Under the pieces are notes generated by a model that was not told the DNA's origin, did no database searches, and saw nothing but the letters and a program-made list of their open reading frames with translations. Made by a program: the position numbers and the translations under genes. A stretch of DNA of 64,000 nucleotides from Bdellovibrionales bacterium (GTDB taxonomy: Bacteria; Bdellovibrionota; UBA2428), in assembly GCA_018266335.1 (NCBI GenBank), contig JAFEAR010000101.1, positions 1 through 64,000 of the forward strand, given 5' to 3'. Positions 25,888-34,343 of the stretch are shown one piece after another (the stretch's first letter is position 1; every line of letters begins with the position of its first letter).

Positions 25888-26448
25888 GTTGGCCGGTTGG
25901 AGTGGATACGCCGTGCCATAAAAGCTCAAAACGGCCGAATGGAAGGCGTCGAGCGCGGGCGTAGCTTGCTCAAAGTAGATGTAAGAGTCCCAGTTTAGCT
26001 CGGGGTTACCTTCTGGGGGAAGACCCGGCTTCACGGGACCGGTGCAGGTAGTGTCGCTGGCTACCAAGTAGAGACGCCGCAGGAGAATGCGCTGATTTTG
26101 GGGGGCGTGCGAATGATGTGAGCCGTGCACCCACAAGCAAGTGAGCGGTAGCACGCGGCCATTGGCCGTAAGTTTAGAGCCCGCGCCGAAAAGAATGCGG
26201 TCGTAGAATTCAACCGAGTCAGAGTCGTCGCTCGAAGTGTCGAACACTGTGGGCTCGGCCTGGGCCGGCTGCATTTGCGTGACGGACCACGACACGGGTA
26301 AATCGCCGGTGAGTGAACGGTGCACGAGCGAATAATTTGCTGGAATGCTAAGCGCAATCTTTCGGTACAGTGCCGGATTGGCCTGAGTGGCGCGGGCGCG
26401 GGGAGCAGAGATGAAAACAAATAGAATCAGTGCAGAAATACGGAACAT
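25885..26448 (-). CDS. secreted protein of unknown function
   Basis: 187 residues with a signal peptide (MFRISALILFVFISAPRARA, then TQANP). The mature part has two cysteines, the His-rich stretch WVHGSHHSHAPQNQ and an acidic DTSSDDSDSVEFYD. No family is recognised. It is followed on its strand by the terminator at 25693-25739 and preceded by the terminator of the next gene, so it is probably a single-gene transcript. Confidence 0.7.
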   Translation of the reverse strand: MFRISALILFVFISAPRARATQANPALYRKIALSIPANYSLVHRSLTGDLPVSWSVTQMQPAQAEPTVFDTSSDDSDSVEFYDRILFGAGSKLTANGRVLPLTCLWVHGSHHSHAPQNQRILLRRLYLVASDTTCTGPVKPGLPPEGNPELNWDSYIYFEQATPALDAFHSAVLSFYGTAYPLQPAN

Positions 26449-26486
26449 CCTGCAGAGATAGGTGCTGCGTGAAATGCTGGCAACTC

Positions 26487-26524
26487 AAAAAGCAAAAACC
26501 CAGAGCGCCTCACGGCGCTCTGGG
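26487..26524 (-). terminator. intrinsic terminator (minus strand)
   Basis: CCCAGAGCGCC (26499-26509) pairs with GGCGCTCTGGG (26514-26524) around a TCAC loop. On the minus strand a T-rich run (TTTTTGCTTTTT) follows. It lies 29 bases after the stop of the gene at 26553-27293. Confidence 0.9.
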
Positions 26525-26552
26525 TGGGGGAGAGGCTTAACTCTTAGCTAGT

Positions 26553-27293
26553 TCAGGGGTAGCCGAGAACGTTTCCGGGGGCGGGCAAGTCCAGAGGATT
26601 GTTGCCTTGGTTGCTACGGTCAGGCTGCGAGCAATGGGATGCGCCACGTTTAGCGACGCAGTTTGAGAGGGTCGATACGTGGGCCAAAATTTCTTCAGCC
26701 TTGGCGTAGTAACAACGGTTCTGACCGTCGAGACCTGCGCGAACCACGATCTCTTTCGCGTAACCGATTTGCGAGTTACGGAAAATTTCGGGCCAAGTGG
26801 CCGTAGCGAGGTATTCTTGAATCGACTTTTCGGGACGGGCAATGAGCAATCCCGAGAAGTGACCGGGGAATTCTTGCGGACTCAAAATTACGCGGCTGCC
26901 GAAGCCCCAGCCCGAGCGAGCTAGGTAACCGATGTAGTTGTAGCGTGACTGTTTAACCATTTGGGCGAAGCGGCGGAGTTCTCCGCGCTGCAGGTTCATA
27001 CAGTTGCGGATGTAGGGTTCCAGGCGAGGTTCCACGGTGTGGGGTCCCGTTACCACCGGAAAACCAAATTCAGAAATCCAGAGCGGCACGGTGCCGTACT
27101 GTTTAGCTTCGGCCGGAGAAATCAAAATTTCCGATCCCGCGGTGTGCTGCGGAAAATCAGAAGACTGATAGGCCGGAGGATAGTTATAGTTCGGATGCGT
27201 CGGAGCGGGGTTGGCGCCGAAGGAGCTCGAAGCAACGAGCGCTGCTCCGCATACCGTCACTAGGGTGATCGTCGTTTTCATCATCGTTTTCAT
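26553..27293 (-). CDS. secreted cysteine-containing protein of unknown function
   Basis: 246 residues with a signal peptide (MKTTITLVTVCGAALVASSS, then FGANPAP). The mature protein contains five cysteines (in RNCMNLQ, NRCYYAK, SNCVAK, SHCSQP), suggesting disulfides outside the cytoplasm. Many Tyr, Arg and Pro residues are present. No family is recognised. The region 70-90 bases upstream carries the dyad TGTCTAAAGTTTAGACA, a likely operator. The gene has its own terminator and stands alone. Confidence 0.72.
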   Translation of the reverse strand: MKTMMKTTITLVTVCGAALVASSSFGANPAPTHPNYNYPPAYQSSDFPQHTAGSEILISPAEAKQYGTVPLWISEFGFPVVTGPHTVEPRLEPYIRNCMNLQRGELRRFAQMVKQSRYNYIGYLARSGWGFGSRVILSPQEFPGHFSGLLIARPEKSIQEYLATATWPEIFRNSQIGYAKEIVVRAGLDGQNRCYYAKAEEILAHVSTLSNCVAKRGASHCSQPDRSNQGNNPLDLPAPGNVLGYP

Positions 27294-27363
27294 ACCCAGT
27301 TGTATGCGAGGGGTGTGCCAATTGCTTTTGGCTATCCAAGGCGTTGATTCCGCTCGGTGAACG

Positions 27364-27382
27364 CTGTCTAAAGTTTAGACAG
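27364..27382. promoter_or_regulatory. near-perfect 19-bp dyad, candidate operator
   Basis: CTGTCTAAA and TTTAGACAG flank a single central G. It lies 71-89 bases upstream of the secreted protein gene starting at 27293 and 39 bases beyond the end of the molybdopterin enzyme gene. It shares half-site and spacing with 5914-5930 near the XRE gene. It has no T-run, so a terminator is unlikely. Confidence 0.55.
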
Positions 27383-27420
27383 TGGTGGGCCTATTCCGTC
27401 GCGAGGGCTTTTACGGGGGG

Positions 27421-28161
27421 CTAATGCCCGGAATACCAGTCGTAACCTTGCTCTTCCCAGTAGTCCGAAGCGCGGTCGGGGCCCACGGTGATATGGCCTA
27501 TCCGTTTGATGTTCTTAATTCCGTATTTGGTGGGAATGGCCAGGCGTAGGGGGGCTCCGTGCTCGAGCGTGAGGGGCTGGTCGTTCATGGCGTAGGCTAG
27601 CAGGGTCTGCGGATGGAGCGCCGATTCCATGTCCAGGCCCACGTAATATTCTTCGTCCGGGGTGGAGAGCGCCACGTAGCCGTGGGCGCGATCATCCGCG
27701 GAGAGAACTCCGTACTTCTCGAGCAATTCGGAGAGGCGCGGGCCCGTCCAGTGAATGATTTCGCTCCAGCCTTCGATGCATTTGAATTCGGTGGTCATGT
27801 CGACGGCCGTGAGTTTTTTGATGTCATCCATTTTGAGGCTAACGCGTTTACCGTTACCGCGCAGATCGAGTTCCCAGGTGGCCAAATTGAAATTCGGATC
27901 CTCCATGCCGATTTGTCCGTTCACGCGCGGATTTTTAACGGCAAGTGATTTGTCGAAGGTGGGGGCGAGGGCCGGCGCACCGAACACGAAGCGGCTCACG
28001 CGCTCGTTCCATTCGTGCATGCTGCGTAGCGGAGATGCGATTCCGTCCCGTTCACTATGGGTGACAGCCCACGCCCACGTTCCCAGACCCAGAATCATGA
28101 GCGAGATGCCAAATAAAAATTTGCGCCAGAATTTTCGGCGGTGCAGTTGTTCGGGAGTCAT
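27421..28161 (-). CDS. molybdopterin-dependent oxidoreductase (sulfite oxidase family)
   Basis: The 246-residue enzyme has an N-terminal segment HRRKFWRKFLFG followed by a hydrophobic stretch, which could be a Tat signal anchor. The oxidoreductase molybdopterin-binding domain follows: WELDLRG near residue 95, the Mo-ligand cysteine in EFKCIEGWSEI, and LRLAIPTKYGIKNIKRIGHI. It resembles the catalytic subunit of YedY/SorA-like enzymes, acting in the periplasm. The start at 28161 overlaps the stop of the cytochrome b gene by four bases, so the two form a membrane redox pair. Its substrate is unknown. Confidence 0.86.
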   Translation of the reverse strand: MTPEQLHRRKFWRKFLFGISLMILGLGTWAWAVTHSERDGIASPLRSMHEWNERVSRFVFGAPALAPTFDKSLAVKNPRVNGQIGMEDPNFNLATWELDLRGNGKRVSLKMDDIKKLTAVDMTTEFKCIEGWSEIIHWTGPRLSELLEKYGVLSADDRAHGYVALSTPDEEYYVGLDMESALHPQTLLAYAMNDQPLTLEHGAPLRLAIPTKYGIKNIKRIGHITVGPDRASDYWEEQGYDWYSGH

Positions 28162-28748
28162 TGCTCGGTCCATTCTTCGCCCGTGATCATGGCCTGAAAA
28201 TTATTCCAGCCCGCACGAATCACTTGCGTCACGTGCACCAGGAAAAAGGCGCAGTACCCCATGGTCAGCCAAAAGTGTTCCCAGCGCGCGGCCTCGTAGC
28301 CGCCGCACAGGCGAGTGAGCCAAGCTAGTTGCACCGGTTTGTAAATGGCAAGGCCCGTAACGAGCGAGGCCCCGCCCATGAGTACGATGACGGTGTAACT
28401 GGCGCGTTGAATGGGATTGAATTTTCCGGCGCGACCCCAGTGCACAAAATCCCGCCACTCGCCCGACACTAAGAGGTAGAGGAAGAAGGCCAGTCCGTTC
28501 AGCGCGAAGAACCACATAAGGGTGAAGTGCCAGGCCATGCCCTGCGCGAGCTTCTGCCCCAGACTTAATAAGTCATACATTCGGGTGGGGAAAAAATGGA
28601 ACAGCGTGAAGGATCCGCTACCAATTCGGTATACGTCGTTAGCCCAGTAAATCCACAGACCGCTCCAAACCATGAGTGCGAGGAGCGGAAAGTTAATCCA
28701 ATGAAACCAGCGAGCTGCGCGTGAATGTTTGGTGATGAGGTGGGGCAC
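28158..28748 (-). CDS. membrane cytochrome b subunit (cytochrome b561/thiosulfate reductase type)
   Basis: The 196-residue protein has about four or five membrane spans, with histidines suited for heme binding in HSRAARWFHWINFPLLAL, AWHFTLMW and FFLVHVTQVI. It probably passes electrons between the quinone pool and the molybdopterin subunit encoded next to it. The pair recalls YedYZ, but this protein is closer to the cytochrome b561 type than to the FRD-like YedZ. It lies head to head with the GNAT gene starting at 28921. Confidence 0.83.
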   Translation of the reverse strand: MPHLITKHSRAARWFHWINFPLLALMVWSGLWIYWANDVYRIGSGSFTLFHFFPTRMYDLLSLGQKLAQGMAWHFTLMWFFALNGLAFFLYLLVSGEWRDFVHWGRAGKFNPIQRASYTVIVLMGGASLVTGLAIYKPVQLAWLTRLCGGYEAARWEHFWLTMGYCAFFLVHVTQVIRAGWNNFQAMITGEEWTEQ

Positions 28749-28815
28749 GGCTCAATTCTAATCTGCCTGCGAAGAGAATGTAGTCGAGAGTGACAAAAAA
28801 ATGACGGCCGCAAAA

Positions 28816-28833
28816 TGTTAACTCTTGTTAACA
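28816..28833. promoter_or_regulatory. TGTTAAC-TCTT-GTTAACA inverted repeat
   Basis: Seven-base arms around TCTT, in the divergent region between the cytochrome b gene (start 28748) and the GNAT operon (start 28921). The position suits a repressor site; no regulator is adjacent. It is followed by six A residues rather than T on the plus strand. Confidence 0.35.
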
Positions 28834-28920
28834 AAAAAGCGGGCCTGTCAAAATTCTGCGCGTTCCCCAGAGCGGCTAGGCACCGTTAAGAGGTCTAAGC
28901 TTATTCATAGGGGAGACAAT

Positions 28921-29664
28921 ATGAAGTGGAGACAGCTTGAAGAGATTCTACCTGGCATCACTCTGCCGAAGGGACACACGATTCACAAACTGTTGCCAGA
29001 AGATGTCTCGTGGTTCACTACGGCGCTGCGCGATTGGTATCCGGACATTCAGGTGGGCACGGAAAGTCGTTTTCTGAATCCGGATTTTTACCGTGAGCAA
29101 ATCTTTGTGGGACCGAATCAGGATTCTGATGCGGGCCGATTCTTTCCGGTCATCTGTCGTGTCGACGGCGAAGTCGCCGCTTGGTTGGTGCTCTATAAAG
29201 ACGATGACGCGCTCACCATCAGTTCGCCGATGGCAGGGGTGGTGCCAGAGTTTCGGAAGGAAGGCGTAGGACTTATCTTCTCGCGTCTCCTAGAAGCCAT
29301 GGGCCGGGCGATTGGAGCTGAATTGGCAACGGTCGTGACTACGCTCAAGATGAAGGGCACGCAGCGTATTCTCGAGGAGCAAGGTTTTCAGATCGTGGGC
29401 ATTTTACCTGCGGTCGATCGCGATCTGGTGGCGCCGGGAAAAGTGCGCCGCGTTTACGAGGCTGTCTACTCCAAGCTTTTAGTGAGCAGCGACAACGTGC
29501 TCGTGCCCGATCGGGACTGTATGACACCGCGGACGCAGGCCCTGTTTCAATTTCTTTTCGCGAATCAAACCAAGGTCGCGGAGAGAAGCATCGAGAAGCC
29601 AGAGGAAAAATATGAAGCCCCAAGCCGTTCTACTTTCGAAATCCGAGCAATCGGCGGCCACTGA
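28921..29664 (+). CDS. GNAT-like acetyltransferase
   Basis: The 247-residue cytosolic protein shows a GNAT core: AWLVLYKDDDALTISSPMAG, then VVPEFRKEGVGLIFSRLLEA for acetyl-CoA binding and TLKMKGTQRILEEQGFQIVG. About 80 residues precede the core and a C-terminal tail of about 50 residues follows. ATG 28921 has a GGGGAGA ribosome site. It overlaps the next GNAT gene by 53 bases, indicating translational coupling. Substrate unknown; the partners suggest lipid or surface modification. Confidence 0.72.
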   Translation: MKWRQLEEILPGITLPKGHTIHKLLPEDVSWFTTALRDWYPDIQVGTESRFLNPDFYREQIFVGPNQDSDAGRFFPVICRVDGEVAAWLVLYKDDDALTISSPMAGVVPEFRKEGVGLIFSRLLEAMGRAIGAELATVVTTLKMKGTQRILEEQGFQIVGILPAVDRDLVAPGKVRRVYEAVYSKLLVSSDNVLVPDRDCMTPRTQALFQFLFANQTKVAERSIEKPEEKYEAPSRSTFEIRAIGGH

Positions 29665-30307
29665 TCTTTTCGTGCGCGCTTATGGGAGTGATCCCTCGGT
29701 GGACCAGCTCTTCGGTGCGGGCACGCCCGCGGCGCTCCGGGAGCGCTGTATGCGTGCTTACTTTTACGAGCTGCTTGGACTTGGACTCAAGTACGGGCGC
29801 ATCTACGGTGCCTACCAAGACGGGCATTTAGCGACGGCCTCCATTATTTATCCTCCGGGAGCTTACCCTTACTCTCGTTGGGCGGGCCTGGCGGCCATCG
29901 TAAGAATTTCGGCTAAGTTGTTATTTTTGGGCGGTGGCGTACGCCGCTTAGCGCGTTTGTGGGGCATGGTGCTGACGCTCGAAGACCGTCAGCCACCGGC
30001 ACCGCATTTCTACGGTGAGATTGGCTGCGTGGATCCGAATTTTCAGAAGCAGGGCGTGGCCGCAGCAGTGCTGAATCACATTCTTGCGGAGTGCGATGCG
30101 CAGCAGGTGGGTTTTTATTCGGAAACTTCGAATCCGATTAACGTGAGCATCTGGAAAAAATTTGGCATGGAGCTTGTCGGCGAGAAGCGCGCGGCGGGCG
30201 TAACCTACTGGGCGCTGTGGCGTGCGCCGCGCCCTTTGCTAAGGTCAGCCGCGCCCGCAATTTCGGCGCAATTTGCACGGGAGGAGGCATCGAATGCAAC
30301 TCTTTAA
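29612..30307 (+). CDS. GNAT-family N-acetyltransferase
   Basis: The 231-residue protein has a clearer GNAT fold than its neighbour: HFYGEIGCVDPNFQKQGVAA (beta-4 and the acetyl-CoA P-loop) and FYSETSNPINVSIWKKFGME. A hydrophobic stretch (WAGLAAIVRISAKLLFLGGG) in the middle may touch a membrane or form a buried helix. The start has GAGG six bases before the ATG, inside the preceding gene. It overlaps the fatty acid hydroxylase gene by 14 bases. Confidence 0.82.
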   Translation: MKPQAVLLSKSEQSAATDLFVRAYGSDPSVDQLFGAGTPAALRERCMRAYFYELLGLGLKYGRIYGAYQDGHLATASIIYPPGAYPYSRWAGLAAIVRISAKLLFLGGGVRRLARLWGMVLTLEDRQPPAPHFYGEIGCVDPNFQKQGVAAAVLNHILAECDAQQVGFYSETSNPINVSIWKKFGMELVGEKRAAGVTYWALWRAPRPLLRSAAPAISAQFAREEASNATL

Positions 30308-31049
30308 TGATCCCAACGCCTGGCAAATGCCGCTCACGCTTCTCATGGTGGGCGGATTTGCGTGGCTCGAGCAGAGTCGGCCCATCGTAAAAATTAATTG
30401 GCGCCGCGAACTCTCGCTCGATATCGCAGGCCTTGTGGCGGTGACGGCGAGCTCGGGGCTTGCGCTGTGGGTGCTGCGTGCGATTTTCACCTCGGCGAGC
30501 GTGCGGACGGCGTTTACCTTTTTGAATCCGCTCGCGGTGTGGCCGGTGTGGGTGCGTTTACCGCTGGCGCTGGTCTTCGTGGATTTTGGTTTGTATTGGG
30601 CGCACCGGCTCATGCATCACCGCTGGTTTTGGCGCACGCACGAATGGCACCACTCGGTGACGGACATGTACTGGTTGTCTGGATACCGGGCCTCGCTCAC
30701 GCATACTTTTTTGTACTTCACGCCGCCAGCGATGGCTTACTTCTTAATTTTTAAACTTTCGCCTTGGGAGTTGGTGGCCATGGGAGCCGTAGGCACGGGC
30801 ATTCAAATTTTTGTGCATTCCAATTGGAATGCACAACTTGGCTGGCTGGGCAAAATTGTGGTCACTCCGCTCACGCATCGTTTGCACCACGACCGTGACG
30901 AAATTTACGACAAAAACTTTGGTACGGTGCTGACTATTTGGGATCGTCTCTTCGGCACCTTCGTGGATCCGGCGCTTTATCCCGAACCCAGACCGCTCGG
31001 CCTTTCGGGGCCCACGCCTTCGGCCACGCGCATGATGGTTGGGGTTTGA
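30294..31049 (+). CDS. sterol desaturase/fatty acid hydroxylase superfamily protein
   Basis: An integral-membrane di-iron enzyme family. The 251-residue protein has four or more spans and the three His clusters HRLMHH, HEWHHSVT and HRLHHDRDE that bind iron. The last cluster, TPLTHRLHHDRDEIYDKNFG, is typical of the family. ATG 30294 has GGGAGGAGG just upstream. It is the third gene of a GNAT-GNAT-hydroxylase operon and probably hydroxylates or desaturates a lipid. Its 3' end overlaps the convergent GT1 gene by 73 bases. Confidence 0.88.
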   Translation: MQLFNDPNAWQMPLTLLMVGGFAWLEQSRPIVKINWRRELSLDIAGLVAVTASSGLALWVLRAIFTSASVRTAFTFLNPLAVWPVWVRLPLALVFVDFGLYWAHRLMHHRWFWRTHEWHHSVTDMYWLSGYRASLTHTFLYFTPPAMAYFLIFKLSPWELVAMGAVGTGIQIFVHSNWNAQLGWLGKIVVTPLTHRLHHDRDEIYDKNFGTVLTIWDRLFGTFVDPALYPEPRPLGLSGPTPSATRMMVGV

Positions 31050-32323
31050 TCGGGCGTTACGCCTAAAAATCTTTCTAGGGCGTCGCCTGCCTTTTGCAGC
31101 GATTCTTCGCGTTGCACTTGCTGGCCCACGCGCTCGGCCCGATGCGCATAGGCAGGATTAGTAAACAATTCTTGGAGCTCCTCGATGGCGCGTTCGCTGG
31201 TGTACTGACGACGCGGCAGTACGCGTGCCAGGCCTAGACGTTGGAGTCGGGCGGCGTTGTCGGGTTGATCAATGCCGTAGGGCACGACGAGTTGGGGGCG
31301 GCCGCTAGCTAGGGCCTGGCCGGTGGTGCCAATACCGCCCTGATGCACGATGGCTGCCGCGCGTGGAAAAAGTTTGGAGTAGGGAGCATAGTTAAAAACT
31401 CCGATGCCCGAAGAAAGTGGTTGGAGAGGACGATTGGTGGGATCTTTGCCCACGAGGAGCACGGCACGGCGGCCTAGAGTTTGAGCGGCCTTAGCGCTAC
31501 TCGTGTAAAAATCGCCAGCGCTCATGACCGCGGCGGAGCCCAGTGTGAACACGATGGGAGCGGGGCCTGCGTTTAAAAAACTCTCCAATTCTGGTGTGAG
31601 TTCAGAGTTGTTCTGATTTTTGTCGTAACGTGGAAAGCCCGTTAGTTGCGTGTGGGCTGGCCAATCACGCTGTGGTTGTGCAAGGAGTTGGGAAAATAAT
31701 CCCAGCACGAGCGCGGGCGAGTGAAGTCCCTCGCCCAGCGGATCACGTGCGGTGGGTGGAAGTCCAAGTTCTCGGCGCAATTGATGTGCTGGGGCTGCCC
31801 ACTGACGGGTGGCGAGTTGCACCGTTCGCAGCAGCACTTTAGTAACGAAGGGGCCGGTGCGGAGCAGTCGATTGAGCAGGGGGTAGTCCGGCAGCGTGGG
31901 CGGATCGTAAGCTGAAAAAAGACAGATCGGCGAAAGGGCTACGGAAACCCAGGGCACTCGCAAAAATTCGGCAGCGTGCGGGCCTGCGTAGACGAGCATA
32001 TGGTTCACCAGTAGGTCGGCGCCGCGCAGGGCTTCGGCGACGTCGTCGAAGGTATGGCGAAGAGCAGGCATGAGCACTTCGCGTGTCAAATGCTGTGAAC
32101 CTTCGGGATTGCCCAGCACGCGGGAGATGAGGTCTTTGTCTTCGGGATCGAGGTGTGGCCGGAGCGGATAGAATTCCAATCCTTCGTTCTCAATTTTGTT
32201 GCGATAGAGCTCGTGGGTAGCAATGACGCACTCGTGCCCGCGTGTTTTCATTTCGAGCGCGAGGGCCATCATTGGATGTAAATCGCCGAGTGAGCCGAAA
32301 GTCGTGAATACAATTTTCGCCAT
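30977..32323 (-). CDS. glycosyltransferase family 1 (UDP-glucosyl/rhamnosyl transferase type)
   Basis: The 448-residue GT-B enzyme starts MAKIVFTTFGSLGDLHPMMA, the usual N-terminus of MGT/RhlB-type enzymes. The nucleotide-sugar motif is AAIVHQGGIGTTGQALASGR, followed by PQLVVPYGIDQPDNAARL. Such enzymes glycosylate lipids or small molecules. The final 24 residues, rich in Gly and Pro, lie in the overlap with the convergent hydroxylase gene. It is divergent from hutD-like. Confidence 0.87.
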   Translation of the reverse strand: MAKIVFTTFGSLGDLHPMMALALEMKTRGHECVIATHELYRNKIENEGLEFYPLRPHLDPEDKDLISRVLGNPEGSQHLTREVLMPALRHTFDDVAEALRGADLLVNHMLVYAGPHAAEFLRVPWVSVALSPICLFSAYDPPTLPDYPLLNRLLRTGPFVTKVLLRTVQLATRQWAAPAHQLRRELGLPPTARDPLGEGLHSPALVLGLFSQLLAQPQRDWPAHTQLTGFPRYDKNQNNSELTPELESFLNAGPAPIVFTLGSAAVMSAGDFYTSSAKAAQTLGRRAVLLVGKDPTNRPLQPLSSGIGVFNYAPYSKLFPRAAAIVHQGGIGTTGQALASGRPQLVVPYGIDQPDNAARLQRLGLARVLPRRQYTSERAIEELQELFTNPAYAHRAERVGQQVQREESLQKAGDALERFLGVTPDQTPTIMRVAEGVGPERPSGLGSG

Positions 32324-32371
32324 GCGTAGGTCCCTCGCGCCCTAGCTTACCTTGGGGTATCTTAAAAGGAT

Positions 32372-32992
32372 ATGAGTTATCGGGTGATTGCGCAGAGTCA
32401 GTATCGCCGGGCAATGTGGAAGAATGGCCTCGGCCATACCGATGAAATCGCTATTTATCCGGAGGGATCAGAACTTAAATCCGGAAACTTCTTGTGGCGC
32501 ATAAGCACGGCTCGCATTGAGCGCAACTCTCCCTTCTCGCTTTTTCCGCACCATGATCGCACCCTAGTGATTCTGCGGGGCGAAGGCGTGCGCTTGCAGC
32601 ATGCTCTGGAGGGTAATCAGGAAAGTGTCGAAGTTCCGATGGGTGAGCCTTATGATTTTCCAGGCGATGTAGCGAGTGAGTGCGAGTTGATAGATGGTCC
32701 AGTGCAAGATTTGAGCGTCTTCGTACGCAAGGGCGAAGTAGAATCCATGGTGGAATTTATTCGCTTGGATGCTGAAGACTCTCACGAGTGGGTGCCGGCT
32801 GGGCGGTGGAATTTTGCATTTTTAGCGCAAGGCACGGCTGAAGTGCACGCGCCGCATGCGGGGATGGCAAGACTAGGCGAAGGCGATACTTTGGCGGTTG
32901 AGCTAGCGGCCCCCTTGGCCGAAGACAGCTCGTACGTGTTAACCGCGGGGGCTTTGCCCGCGCAATTCGTTTTGATCAGTTTGCAGGGGTGA
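32372..32992 (+). CDS. HutD-family protein
   Basis: The 206-residue cupin-fold protein has the family N-terminus: QSQYRRAMWKNGLGHTDEIA, then WRISTARIERNSPFSLFPHHDRTLVILRG. HutD is found with histidine-utilisation genes in other bacteria but has no established enzymatic activity. No hut gene is nearby here. It overlaps the next gene's alternative GTG start, and AGGGG inside its end serves the next ATG. Confidence 0.85.
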   Translation: MSYRVIAQSQYRRAMWKNGLGHTDEIAIYPEGSELKSGNFLWRISTARIERNSPFSLFPHHDRTLVILRGEGVRLQHALEGNQESVEVPMGEPYDFPGDVASECELIDGPVQDLSVFVRKGEVESMVEFIRLDAEDSHEWVPAGRWNFAFLAQGTAEVHAPHAGMARLGEGDTLAVELAAPLAEDSSYVLTAGALPAQFVLISLQG

Positions 32993-32994
32993 GC

Positions 32995-34191
32995 ATGGGG
33001 ATTTCTTCGCGTAGTAAAAGTCTTTGTGTGATTTTCGGTCTGCTGCTGGCTGTGCCTGCGACGGCGGGGCGTCGCAAACCGGCTTCGCAGCCGATCACTC
33101 CGGCCTGGCGTATGCAGGGGCGCAACTTTCCTTCTTTGTTTCAGGCTTGGACGGCGGCTGAAGTGAACGAAATTAATCCGAGCGATTCAGCCACTGCGGC
33201 CCTGGCGCGGCACGATCTTGTTTTTATGGGACCGGCGGGATGGGGCTTGGCCTCCGAAGGTGAGTATTCGGGTTTGTCCGATACTTTTAAACCTGCAAGT
33301 TTGGTGCGCGCGCGTAAGTATGTGAACGATATTCGCGCGCTTAATCCACAGGCGCTCCTGTTGGTAGAAATTCGTTACAATGACGCACAGATGTCGGAAT
33401 ACCCACCTGACTCTGTATTTTGGAAGCGCGACGCGCACGGAGCTCCGATTTCTGTTGGGGGCGATATGCCTACCTATTTCAATCTCGATCTCGGCAATGC
33501 GCAGCTGCGTGAGCGGGTTGCGGCCCAGTGCCGTAATGTGGTGGCTACGGGACTCTTCGATGGCTGCATGTTCGATTGGTGGAATGGAGAAACGCCTGAA
33601 CGGATAGAATTGTTGCGCCAGGTGAGGGGAGCGGTCGGAGACGATGCAGTGCTTATGGGCAACGTAAATGGCACTTTGCCGGTGCAGTCGGCGCCCTATC
33701 TAAATGGCATGTACATGGAAGGTTTTGGCGCAGATTTTTTTTCCGATTGGCGAACGGCGGCGAAGAATTTATTGTGGGCAGAATCGCATCTCCGTAGACC
33801 GGCTATAGCGGCGTTCGATATTTGGTATCGAGATATTAGAACTTCGCCGAAGGCACTTAAGAAAGAAGACCGTACGCATTTTCGTTTTGGTGCGGCGCTC
33901 GCGCTTATTCATTCCAACGGGTTTATTCTGCACGGCAATGGGGCCCATGCACACGAGTTACCTAATTTTCTGGCGAAGGGATTAGGATCGCCTCTGGATC
34001 CAGTTGGGGGAAGGTACTTCACGAGTGGGCTCATGAACCGCGAATTCACGTTGGGAACCGTGGCTTGCAATCCGCCGGATAATGCGCCCGTTACCGTGAA
34101 TTTTCGTGAACCTCGAACGAGTCGAGCTACTGGCCGGCGCGCGAACAGCCACGTCCTTCCGCCCGGCGATGGCGATATTTTTCTAAAGTAA
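32995..34191 (+). CDS. secreted glycoside hydrolase-like TIM-barrel protein
   Basis: 398 residues with a signal peptide (LCVIFGLLLAVPATA, then GRRK). The mature part has the layout of a putative glycosidase barrel: LLVEIRYND, YFNLDLGNAQLRERVAAQCR, GLFDGCMFDWWNGETPE with candidate catalytic acids, and MEGFGADFFSDWRTA. It resembles the broad group of predicted glycosyl hydrolases with a D-G-x-x-x-D motif. I cannot name a family. ATG 32995 has AGGGG six bases upstream. It is co-directional with hutD-like. Confidence 0.7.
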   Translation: MGISSRSKSLCVIFGLLLAVPATAGRRKPASQPITPAWRMQGRNFPSLFQAWTAAEVNEINPSDSATAALARHDLVFMGPAGWGLASEGEYSGLSDTFKPASLVRARKYVNDIRALNPQALLLVEIRYNDAQMSEYPPDSVFWKRDAHGAPISVGGDMPTYFNLDLGNAQLRERVAAQCRNVVATGLFDGCMFDWWNGETPERIELLRQVRGAVGDDAVLMGNVNGTLPVQSAPYLNGMYMEGFGADFFSDWRTAAKNLLWAESHLRRPAIAAFDIWYRDIRTSPKALKKEDRTHFRFGAALALIHSNGFILHGNGAHAHELPNFLAKGLGSPLDPVGGRYFTSGLMNREFTLGTVACNPPDNAPVTVNFREPRTSRATGRRANSHVLPPGDGDIFLK

Positions 34192-34343
34192 TAGCGTCTC
34201 ATTCTCCTCCCAAAAAATCACTTTCGCACGTCAAATCTGCATTGCTGCGTATCAAGTTTTTTTTGCCAGATCGTTATCTTCACTTGGGAGAGGAGAAGCT
34301 AAATAGGGTCTTGGAGTTAGATATTTAGATAAGGAGAAATTTT

